This document shows positions 9,789 to 16,645 of a stretch of 64,000 bases of DNA, one piece after another. Below the pieces are notes generated by a model. That model saw only the letters and a program-made list of their open reading frames with translations. It had not been told where the DNA came from and did no database searches. The translations under genes and the position numbers were made by a program. The stretch comes from Luteibacter yeojuensis (lineage in GTDB: Bacteria; Pseudomonadota; Gammaproteobacteria; Xanthomonadales; Rhodanobacteraceae): NCBI RefSeq assembly GCF_000964085.1, contig NZ_JZRB01000015.1:1-64000 (forward strand), given 5' to 3'. Numbering within the stretch: the stretch's first letter is position 1; each line of letters opens with the position of its first letter.

Positions 9789-10721
9789 ATGACCACTCCT
9801 GCCTTACACGTCAAAGATTTACGCAAAACCTACGGCAACGGCGTCGAGGCCCTGAAAGGGGTCTCGCTCACCGTCGAGCCGGGCGATTTCTTCGCCCTGC
9901 TTGGCCCCAACGGCGCCGGCAAGTCCACCCTCATCGGCATCCTGTCGTCCCTGGTGAACGCCACCTCGGGCGATGCCGAGGTGTTCGGGGTATCGATCCA
10001 CAAGCAGCGCAGCGAAGCGATGCGCCTGATCGGCCTGGTGCCCCAGGAGATCAACTTCAACCAGTTCGAGAAGCCGTTCGACATCTGCGTGAACCAGGCC
10101 GGCTTCTACGGCATTGGCCGCGCCGAGGCCTCGGCCCGGGCGGAGAAGTACCTGCGCGAGCTGCGGCTTTGGGACAAGGCGCACGAGCAGGCACGCACGC
10201 TCTCCGGCGGCATGAAGCGCCGCCTCATGATCGCCCGCGCCATGATGAACGAGCCGAAGCTGCTCATCCTCGACGAGCCCACCGCGGGCGTCGACATCGA
10301 GATCCGCCGCTCCATGTGGCAGTTCGTCAGTGGCATCAACGCCGCGGGCACCACCGTCATCCTCACCACGCATTACCTTGAGGAAGCGGAGCAGCTCTGC
10401 CGCAACATCGCCATCATCGACCAGGGCCGCATCGTGAAGAACACCACGATGAAGAGCCTGCTCTCCACGCTCGACGTGGAAACCTTCGTGCTGGACGTGA
10501 ACCGCAGCGGCGGCGAGCTGCCCGCGCTGCCCGGTGTCACGCTGCGCGTCATCGACGACCACACGCTGGAAGCCGAGATGTCGCGCGCCCACGATCTCAA
10601 CTCGCTGTTCGCCGCCCTGTCGGCGCACGGCATCACCGTCACGTCGATGCGCAACAAAGCCAACCGCCTCGAGGAACTCTTCGTGCGCCTGGTCGAACAC
10701 GGCCGGGAGAACGCCGCATGA
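9789..10721 (+). CDS. ABC transporter ATP-binding protein (YadG-like)
   Basis: A 310-residue ATPase of the DrrA/YadG type that pairs with ABC-2 permeases. Walker A is GPNGAGKST, the signature is LSGGMKRR, Walker B is LLILDEPTAGVD, and the switch histidine is in LTTHYLEEAE. Residues ~230-310 form the extra C-terminal region usual in this subfamily. The stop overlaps the start of the permease gene by 4 bases (ATGA), indicating translational coupling and one transporter. The cargo is unknown; relatives export drugs or polysaccharides. Confidence 0.92.
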   Translation: MTTPALHVKDLRKTYGNGVEALKGVSLTVEPGDFFALLGPNGAGKSTLIGILSSLVNATSGDAEVFGVSIHKQRSEAMRLIGLVPQEINFNQFEKPFDICVNQAGFYGIGRAEASARAEKYLRELRLWDKAHEQARTLSGGMKRRLMIARAMMNEPKLLILDEPTAGVDIEIRRSMWQFVSGINAAGTTVILTTHYLEEAEQLCRNIAIIDQGRIVKNTTMKSLLSTLDVETFVLDVNRSGGELPALPGVTLRVIDDHTLEAEMSRAHDLNSLFAALSAHGITVTSMRNKANRLEELFVRLVEHGRENAA

Positions 10722-11485
10722 GCAACCACCTGATCGCCCTGGGTACCATCGTACGCCGCGAGATCGTCCGCATCCTGCGCATCTGGACGCAGACGCTGAT
10801 ACCGCCGGCCATCACGATGACGCTCTACTTCGTCATCTTCGGCAAGCTCATCGGCAGCCGCATCGGCACCATGCATGGTTTCACCTACATGCAGTACATC
10901 GTGCCGGGCCTGGTCATGATGAGTATCATCACCAACAGCTACGGCAACATCTCGTCCTCGTTCTTCGGCGCCAAGTTCGGCCGCTTCGTGGAAGAGATGC
11001 TGGTGTCGCCCATGCCGAACTGGGTCATCCTGCTGGGCTATGTCACCGGTGCCGTCACGCGTGGCGTCATCGTCGGCGCACTGGTGCTCACCATCGCCCT
11101 GTTCTTCACCGACCTGCACGTGGCGCACCCGTTCACCACGTTCTTCTCGGTGCTGCTCGGCGCCACGGTGTTTTCGCTGGCGGGTTTCGTCAACGCGGTG
11201 TTTGCCAAGAAGTTCGATGACATCGCACTGGTGCCCACCTTCGTGCTCACCCCACTTACCTACCTGGGCGGCGTGTTCTACTCGGTCGACCTGCTGAGCG
11301 AGCCCTGGCACAGCATTTCGCTGGTGAACCCCATCCTTTACATGGTGAATGCCTTCCGCTTCGGCGTGCTGGGCGTCAGCGACGTGCCCATCGTCACCGC
11401 GTTCGTCGTCATGGGCGTGTTCGTGGTGGGCCTCAGCGCCGTGGCGCTTCGCCTGCTCAGCCGCGGCGTGGGCCTGCGCTCGTAG
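10718..11485 (+). CDS. ABC-2 type transporter permease (YadH-like)
   Basis: A 255-residue membrane protein with about six hydrophobic segments and ABC-2 family sequence, including the conserved TPLTYLGGVFYSVDLL motif before the last helices. It forms the channel for the ATPase encoded just upstream (4-base overlap). Its stop codon overlaps the GTG start of the following pseudouridine synthase by one base, so all three genes are probably translated from one mRNA. Confidence 0.92.
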   Translation: MSNHLIALGTIVRREIVRILRIWTQTLIPPAITMTLYFVIFGKLIGSRIGTMHGFTYMQYIVPGLVMMSIITNSYGNISSSFFGAKFGRFVEEMLVSPMPNWVILLGYVTGAVTRGVIVGALVLTIALFFTDLHVAHPFTTFFSVLLGATVFSLAGFVNAVFAKKFDDIALVPTFVLTPLTYLGGVFYSVDLLSEPWHSISLVNPILYMVNAFRFGVLGVSDVPIVTAFVVMGVFVVGLSAVALRLLSRGVGLRS

Positions 11486-12204
11486 TGCGCGTAAACAAGT
11501 ACATCGCCGAGTCCGGCCTGTGCTCGCGCCGCGAGGCCGACGAGCTGCTGCAGGCCGGGCGCGTCATGATCAACGACGAGGTCGTCGGCATGGGCGCCAA
11601 GGCGCTCGATGGCGACGTGGTGAAGGTCGATGGCGAGGTGGTGGTGGCCCGCACCGTCGCACCTGAGTCGGCAAAGAACCGTGGCGTGTACATCGCCCTG
11701 AACAAGCCGGTGGGCATCACCTGCACCACGGATACCACGGTGGACGGCAATATCGTCGACTTCGTCGACCATCCGCAGCGCATCTTCCCCATCGGCCGCC
11801 TCGACAAGGATTCCGAAGGGCTGATCCTGCTCACCAGCAATGGCGACATCGTCAACGAGATCCTCCGCGCCGAGAACCACCACGAGAAGGAATACCTCGT
11901 CGGCGTGAACAAGGCGGTGACGGATGAGTTCCTCGCCGGCATGGCGCGCGGCGTGCGCATCCACAACCAGATGACCAAGCCGTGCAAGGTCCGCAAGATC
12001 GCCAAATTCGGCTTCGGCATCACGCTTACGCAAGGCCTCAACCGGCAGATCCGCCTCATGGCGGCGGCGTTCGGCTACCGGGTCACCCAGCTGCGCCGCG
12101 TGCGCATCATCAACGTGAAACTCGGCCACCTGAAGCCTGGCCAGTGGCGCAACCTCACCGAGGCCGAGCTGAAGGGCCTGCTGCCAAACCGCACGCGCTG
12201 GTAG
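11485..12204 (+). CDS. rluF: RNA pseudouridine synthase, RluF/RsuA family
   Basis: A 239-residue enzyme that isomerises a uridine in ribosomal RNA. The S4 RNA-binding domain is at residues ~1-50 (VNKYIAESGLCSRREADELL). The catalytic aspartate is in GRLDKDSEGLILLT, and the family motif GLNRQIRLMAAAFGYRV follows. Best fit is RluF (23S rRNA), because of the motif ALNKPVGITCTTD and the overall length. It starts with GTG, sharing one base with the stop of the permease gene (TAGTG), so expression probably depends on upstream translation. Assignment to RluF rather than another RsuA-family member is by motif only. Confidence 0.85.
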   Translation: MRVNKYIAESGLCSRREADELLQAGRVMINDEVVGMGAKALDGDVVKVDGEVVVARTVAPESAKNRGVYIALNKPVGITCTTDTTVDGNIVDFVDHPQRIFPIGRLDKDSEGLILLTSNGDIVNEILRAENHHEKEYLVGVNKAVTDEFLAGMARGVRIHNQMTKPCKVRKIAKFGFGITLTQGLNRQIRLMAAAFGYRVTQLRRVRIINVKLGHLKPGQWRNLTEAELKGLLPNRTRW

Positions 12205-12216
12205 GCCAGCCTCTCG

Positions 12217-12234
12217 TGTAGGCGCAGACCTACA
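12217..12234. promoter_or_regulatory. Perfect palindrome upstream of the A-B-A'-B' operon
   Basis: TGTAGG-CGCAGA-CCTACA: two 6-base arms around a 6-base spacer, 119 bases before the first ATG. 16 of 18 bases match 5894-5911 upstream of the reprolysin-like gene. It could be an operator for a dimeric regulator, or a remnant of the REP family, whose members also start TGTAGG. Confidence 0.4.
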
Positions 12235-12299
12235 CTCAGCCGAGCGAGATCGGAAGCATCAGCGCGTGCTTCGCCGACATATCTTCCCGTACTCCTGCC

Positions 12300-12334
12300 G
12301 CATGCTAGGCGAGGCTTGACCAAGCCCAGCATGC
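12300..12334 (+). promoter_or_regulatory. Leader hairpin before the A-B-A'-B' operon
   Basis: Outer arms GCATGCT (12300-12306) and AGCATGC (12328-12334), with inner arms GGCTTG (12313-12318) and CAAGCC (12321-12326), give a two-part stem-loop. It ends two bases before the ribosome binding site ACAGGAG (12335-12341). In the mRNA it could limit access to the start at 12353. No T-run follows, so it is not a terminator. Confidence 0.5.
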
Positions 12335-12352
12335 ACAGGAGTTACCCACGAC

Positions 12353-13498
12353 ATGACGTCACTACGCCGCCTCGCGCTCGCCGCGTGCGCGCTCCCCCTC
12401 ACGGCGCAGGCCGCCCGCCCACTCACGCTCCACGACGATATCCATCGCGCGCTGGTGCGCGCCATGGCCCACGCGGATAGTTTCGACGCGACCACCGATG
12501 GCGCGCCGGGTGGCCGCACGCGCCACCTGCTGGCGCAACTCCTGGTGCGCCCGGGCGAGTTCTACAGCCCCCTGGCGGCCAGCCCCACCTTCACCAACGA
12601 GCTTTGGTGGCCGGACTTCATCGCCACCTTCGAGCGCGGCATTGGCGAGGATGCCGTGCTCCACGGCCTGCAGCGCCAACTCGGCCTGACCCGGGCGCGG
12701 CCCGGCATCGACATCGTCCTCGCGCCGGGCGCGGCCGAGGCCTTCCGTGGCCTCGAGGTGGCGGCGAGCGCCCGCAAGGCGGGCATCGACGCCGATATCT
12801 TCACCAAGGTGCTCGACATGCATGCGCCACGGGTCATCGAGGCGGCCCACGACGCGGTCGCCCTGCAAATGCTTCGCGACGACATGGCCCGCGTGCCGCG
12901 GGCGCTCTGGGTGGCCTATGGTATCGACGATGCGAGCTACCGGCGCTACATGGCGGCGAGCCACGCCGCCGAGCTACGCGAAGACGATACCCGCTACCTG
13001 GCGTCGCTTGTCGCCACCGGCATCAGCACGCGCGGCATCGCGCTGGATGCCAACGGCGCGCCGCAACTACCCACGGCGTTTCGCGTCGCGCGTGCCGCGG
13101 CCGCGCTCAAGGACAGGGTCGGCTACTACAGCACCCGCCCCTGCTGCGCGGGGGGCGACGTGCACCCCAGCCGCCCACGTGGCCCCACTGCGCTCGACGA
13201 CAACCAGCCGCTCTGCTTCGTCGCCGCTACCGATCGCGACGTGCTGCGCTGGTTCCACCACGAGGCACGCCTGGAGCATCGCGGCCTGCGCATCCACGAG
13301 AACAGCCACGGCACCGCCGCCCGCACGCTGCTCATCGCCAGCCTGCTCATGCCCCTGATGGACCTGGCCGCGTTCGTCGAGGCGGCCGAGGCATCCGCCG
13401 CGCGCGAGCTGGCCGAGGCGTCCGTCATGTCCGATACCGAAAGCGATGCCGCCGCATCGCGTGCCGCGAGCCTGGCCTGCAGGATCCACGCACGATGA
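12353..13498 (+). CDS. Exported protein A1, unknown family (pair with 13495-14511)
   Basis: A 381-residue protein I do not recognise. Residues 1-20 are a signal peptide (cleavage near AQA). It is clearly a paralogue of the gene at 14508: shared blocks are FTNE-W (res. 80-85), LGL-RARPGID (110-120), AG-DADIF--MLD-H (143-157) and a C-terminal CRI. Cysteines at 263/264, 288 and 376 have partners in the paralogue at 240, 263 and 348, suggesting disulphides and an oxidising compartment. Residues ~321-347 (LLIASLLMPLMDLAAFVE) are hydrophobic and conserved in kind, so a membrane-contacting helix is possible. AGGAG lies 11 bases before the ATG. The stop overlaps the next start (ATGA). Confidence 0.8.
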   Translation: MTSLRRLALAACALPLTAQAARPLTLHDDIHRALVRAMAHADSFDATTDGAPGGRTRHLLAQLLVRPGEFYSPLAASPTFTNELWWPDFIATFERGIGEDAVLHGLQRQLGLTRARPGIDIVLAPGAAEAFRGLEVAASARKAGIDADIFTKVLDMHAPRVIEAAHDAVALQMLRDDMARVPRALWVAYGIDDASYRRYMAASHAAELREDDTRYLASLVATGISTRGIALDANGAPQLPTAFRVARAAAALKDRVGYYSTRPCCAGGDVHPSRPRGPTALDDNQPLCFVAATDRDVLRWFHHEARLEHRGLRIHENSHGTAARTLLIASLLMPLMDLAAFVEAAEASAARELAEASVMSDTESDAAASRAASLACRIHAR

Positions 13499-14511
13499 AT
13501 ACCCGCATGGCTCGCACCCTTTCCCTGGCCATGGCCATGGCGGCGCCGCCGGCATGGGCGTCGCCCCCCGTGCTGCTACCCGGTGGCGGCCACGCCATGG
13601 CGCGCCTGGCCCACGATGCCAACGTCCACGCGGAGGCGTTTCGCAAAGCGGTGCTTCTGTCGGACAAGGTCGTACCCTTCAACGGCAGCCCGGTCGCCCT
13701 CCGCAAGAGCAGGAAATTCATGACGGCCCTGCAACGCAAGGTCTACAGCGCCACGGTCTCCACGTTCGATTACATCCCGAACAGCGGCCGGGCCACACCG
13801 CTACGCATCCACGCGCGCAGCGGGAAATCGCTGGACGCCACGCTGGCCGACATCGTGCGGCACCAGACACCCGGCGATACCAGCGGCTCGGCGTCCGAGG
13901 CCGGCGGGCGGGTCAGCGACAACGAGGTGCTGGCGGATGCCGGCGATGCCCGCTTCTATCCGCCATCCGCCGACATCCGTGCCACCAACTTGCAGAAGAA
14001 GGACGCCTGGGTGGTCGAACCCTCACCCGAGGCGGGCCCGGCCGATGTCTCGCGGGTCATCCACGGCACCGACGCCGAGCTGAAGACGCTTCGCCAGCTC
14101 GAGCACGAGTTTGAACGGAATCCTTCGCTGAGCGAGGCGGGCGGCACGCTCACCGGCTACGTCAGCCAGGAGGTCTGCCATTCGTGCATGGCTGCCTTTG
14201 AAAAGTTCGCCAGCGCATACAAGAACATCGACATCACGATCTACTACCTCGACACCACGGCCAAGCCAAGCCAGGCGGCGCTCATCGACACCGTGAGCGA
14301 CGACATCGACATCGCCAGCAAGGCAAGCTCGGTGCTGCTGCGGAGCGTACGCAGGCAAACGGCGGAGGCGCTACTGGATCCGTCGGTGCTCGCCGCCAGC
14401 GACGCGCGCGCTGCCGCCTGGAGCGAGGTGGCATGGTCGGACGACGCCACCCTCGAGCGCATCGCGGCCGCCGAGGCGGGCAGCCTGGGCCTTTCCGAAG
14501 CCTGCCCATGA
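13495..14511 (+). CDS. Exported deaminase-fold protein B1
   Basis: A 338-residue protein with a signal peptide (residues 1-22, cleavage after WAS). Residues ~185-255 look like the core of the bacterial toxin-deaminase superfamily: H190-G-T-D193-A-E195-LKTL, a short loop, GGTLTGYVSQEV, C228-H-S-C231, then AFEKF and NIDITIYYL. In that fold the H/D-x-E and CxxC residues bind zinc and hold the catalytic glutamate; in some toxin families aspartate takes the place of histidine. Residues 23-180 are a lead region without known similarity. The true start is the ATG at 13495, inside the stop of the preceding gene; the frame is open much further upstream but overlaps A1. Target and activity are unknown. 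Confidence 0.7.
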   Translation: MNTRMARTLSLAMAMAAPPAWASPPVLLPGGGHAMARLAHDANVHAEAFRKAVLLSDKVVPFNGSPVALRKSRKFMTALQRKVYSATVSTFDYIPNSGRATPLRIHARSGKSLDATLADIVRHQTPGDTSGSASEAGGRVSDNEVLADAGDARFYPPSADIRATNLQKKDAWVVEPSPEAGPADVSRVIHGTDAELKTLRQLEHEFERNPSLSEAGGTLTGYVSQEVCHSCMAAFEKFASAYKNIDITIYYLDTTAKPSQAALIDTVSDDIDIASKASSVLLRSVRRQTAEALLDPSVLAASDARAAAWSEVAWSDDATLERIAAAEAGSLGLSEACP

Positions 14512-15566
14512 TGAGGCGCCTCACATGGCTACTGGCGGTGGTCACCGCGGCCCCGCCCACGGCGGCAGGCTCCGTGCTGGGTCGCCTGCAGGCCGCCCAC
14601 GCCGCGCAGCTGCCGGGGGCCGCCACGCCCACCAGCGCGCACTATGTCGCACAGCTGCTGCCCGATCCCGCGTCGCCTTACAGCGACCCGATCGCCATGC
14701 CTGCTTTTACGAACGAGGTGTACTGGGCGCAGGTCGTCAGCGACATGGGCAGCCCTGAGCCTGTCGTGCTATCGCGACTTCGAACGGAACTCGGGCTGGG
14801 CCGCGCACGCCCGGGCGTCGATGTCACGCCCGCACCCGGTTTCCGTGATCCGTTCGTGTCCGCGCACGCCACCCGGGCGGGCCTCGATGCCGACATTTTC
14901 TGGCGCATGCTGGACATCCACGGCCACGCCCACGCCATCCGCTTCGCAACGCAGGCGCTGGGCATGCAGTTGCTGCGCGAGCAGGCGCTCGCCGTCGAGC
15001 CTGCGCGCCACGCCGCCCTCGGCATCGACACCGGCGTGTTCCACAGGGTGATGGGGGCGCGCCATGCCGACGAGATGAGTGACCACGACCTGCGCTACCT
15101 CGACACCCTGGTGCAGCACCGCCTGTTGCACCCACTGCGTGGGACGGGCCTGCCCACGGTGTGGCGCATCGCGCGCATCGCCGCGGCGTTCCGCGATGCG
15201 CGGGGTTACCTCGGAGGCTCGCCGTGCCGGCCGGATGCGACGCCCGACCCACGCTTCGCGGGCACGCTCGGCCCGGGTGACACACGCACGCCCTGCCTGG
15301 TCGCCGCCCATGACCGTGCCGTGCACAGCTGGTATGTCGACGCGTTGCGGGAGCCCGCCCCGGCGGCCACGCCTGCCCACGGCGCCATGGCGCGCCTCGG
15401 CGCGCTGGTGGCCGCCCTGCTGCCCCTGCTCGACATGTTCGCCATCGCGGAGGTCATCGATGCCGCGGTGGCCGACGACCTGGTTTCGGTCGAGGCTGCG
15501 TCCCGCGCCGACGCCGAAGCCGCGTCCGAACGGGCGGCGCGCCTCACATGCCGGATCCCGGAATGA
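14508..15566 (+). CDS. Exported protein A2, paralogue of A1
   Basis: A 352-residue paralogue of the product of 12353-13498, more compact. Signal peptide residues 1-20 (MMRRLTWLLAVVTAAPPTAA). Conserved blocks are PAFTNEVYW (65-73), LGLGRARPGVD (95-105), AGLDADIF--MLDIH (124-138), CLVAAHDRAVHSW (263-275) and the terminal CRI. A hydrophobic stretch at ~294-320 (LVAALLPLLDMFAIAEV) matches that of A1. The start is ATG 14508 (overlapping the B1 stop as ATGA) or the adjacent ATG 14511. It is not a known family to me; its constant position before a B gene suggests that the two proteins act together. Confidence 0.78.
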   Translation: MMRRLTWLLAVVTAAPPTAAGSVLGRLQAAHAAQLPGAATPTSAHYVAQLLPDPASPYSDPIAMPAFTNEVYWAQVVSDMGSPEPVVLSRLRTELGLGRARPGVDVTPAPGFRDPFVSAHATRAGLDADIFWRMLDIHGHAHAIRFATQALGMQLLREQALAVEPARHAALGIDTGVFHRVMGARHADEMSDHDLRYLDTLVQHRLLHPLRGTGLPTVWRIARIAAAFRDARGYLGGSPCRPDATPDPRFAGTLGPGDTRTPCLVAAHDRAVHSWYVDALREPAPAATPAHGAMARLGALVAALLPLLDMFAIAEVIDAAVADDLVSVEAASRADAEAASERAARLTCRIPE

Positions 15567-16636
15567 ACCGCGCCCGCCGCACAGCCCTTGTCGCCGCGTT
15601 GCTGGCCGGTTACGTCGCCACCGCATCGGCGGGCCGCTTCACCACCACGCGCATCGACCTCGACGATGGCGCGGTGGTGGCCCTGCTGGAGGCAAGCAGC
15701 CAGCGCCATGTCGACGCCATGCGCTCCATCATCAAGGCCAGCTATCCCGGGGGTTATAGCGCACGCCGCTGGGAGATCATCGAGAACCACGCGCGGCGCA
15801 CGCCCATCGCGCGCGTGCGGTACGAATACCCGCTGGGCCGGAGCACCGCCTTCCGCACCTACCACGCGATGGGTGGGGAACCGCTCTCGCGCATCGCCGC
15901 GCTCGCGCTTGGCGGGCCCACGCCACCAGGCACCCCCTCGTCCGCCGGCTCGCCACCCCTTTCGCCGACGTGGTCGGAAGACGACGACACGCCACCCGCG
16001 GAACGCGTGAGTGACGACGAACTGGTCGCGGCGGAGGCGGCCGACGCACCGCATTACGCGGCGCCCGACGATACCGACGTTCGCGCGGCGTTCCGGCCCA
16101 GCGACCGCACCGTGATGAAGCCGTACTGGCACCAGGGCAGCTACCACGCGCTTGACCCGGAGCAGAAGGCCCTGCGCGCGCTTGAAGACGACATCCTCGA
16201 TGGCAAGGTGCCACGTGGCGGCAAGGTGCAGGCCTGGCTCAGTTCGGTGGTGTGCGCCACTTGCAGGCGCCCCATCGAGCGCATGGCGGCGGCGTACGAC
16301 CTGGAGGTGTCGTTCACTGAAATGGTGCCCTTCGTCCCCGCGGACGTCACCCGGGCCGAGATACAGGCGGGCCGGGGCCGGATGAAAGCCTTTCGCCTCG
16401 TGCATGCCGACAGCGGCATGCCGCTCGGTGCGTTCGATGCCCTGGACGTGGCACGCGATGCCCAGGTGCGCCAGGCCTTGAGCCCCGCGGCCATCCAGCG
16501 CGCGTCGCGTGGCGCGCACTCGCCCATGCGCACGTTCCGCCTGGCCCCACCGCGGCCGCGGCGCGTGACCGAGGGCTCATCACCGTCGAGCTCGCCGCCC
16601 CGTGACACCGACGACGAGGCGACAGGCGGCTGCTGA
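15563..16636 (+). CDS. Exported deaminase-fold protein B2, paralogue of B1
   Basis: A 357-residue protein with a signal peptide (residues 1-23, cleavage after ASA). It parallels B1: RVSDDEL (148-154) matches RVSDNEV, followed by H195-A-L-D198-P-E200-QKALRALE and VV-C231-A-T-C234-RRPIERMAAAYDLEVSF. The H-x-x-D-x-E and CxxC spacing is the same as in B1, so both should share a deaminase-like zinc fold. The linker 115-150 is rich in Pro, Ser and Asp, and the tail (~320-357) is basic then Ser/Pro-rich and ends in Cys. The ATG at 15563 overlaps the A2 stop (ATGA). Similarity between B1 and B2 is limited outside these motifs, so they may have different targets. Confidence 0.65.
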   Translation: MNRARRTALVAALLAGYVATASAGRFTTTRIDLDDGAVVALLEASSQRHVDAMRSIIKASYPGGYSARRWEIIENHARRTPIARVRYEYPLGRSTAFRTYHAMGGEPLSRIAALALGGPTPPGTPSSAGSPPLSPTWSEDDDTPPAERVSDDELVAAEAADAPHYAAPDDTDVRAAFRPSDRTVMKPYWHQGSYHALDPEQKALRALEDDILDGKVPRGGKVQAWLSSVVCATCRRPIERMAAAYDLEVSFTEMVPFVPADVTRAEIQAGRGRMKAFRLVHADSGMPLGAFDALDVARDAQVRQALSPAAIQRASRGAHSPMRTFRLAPPRPRRVTEGSSPSSSPPRDTDDEATGGC

Positions 16637-16645
16637 GCGGCCCGC

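Noticed and set aside
12604-13494. Long N-terminal extension of B1
   Set aside because: It overlaps the whole of A1 in another frame; the signal peptide begins at the ATG at 13495.
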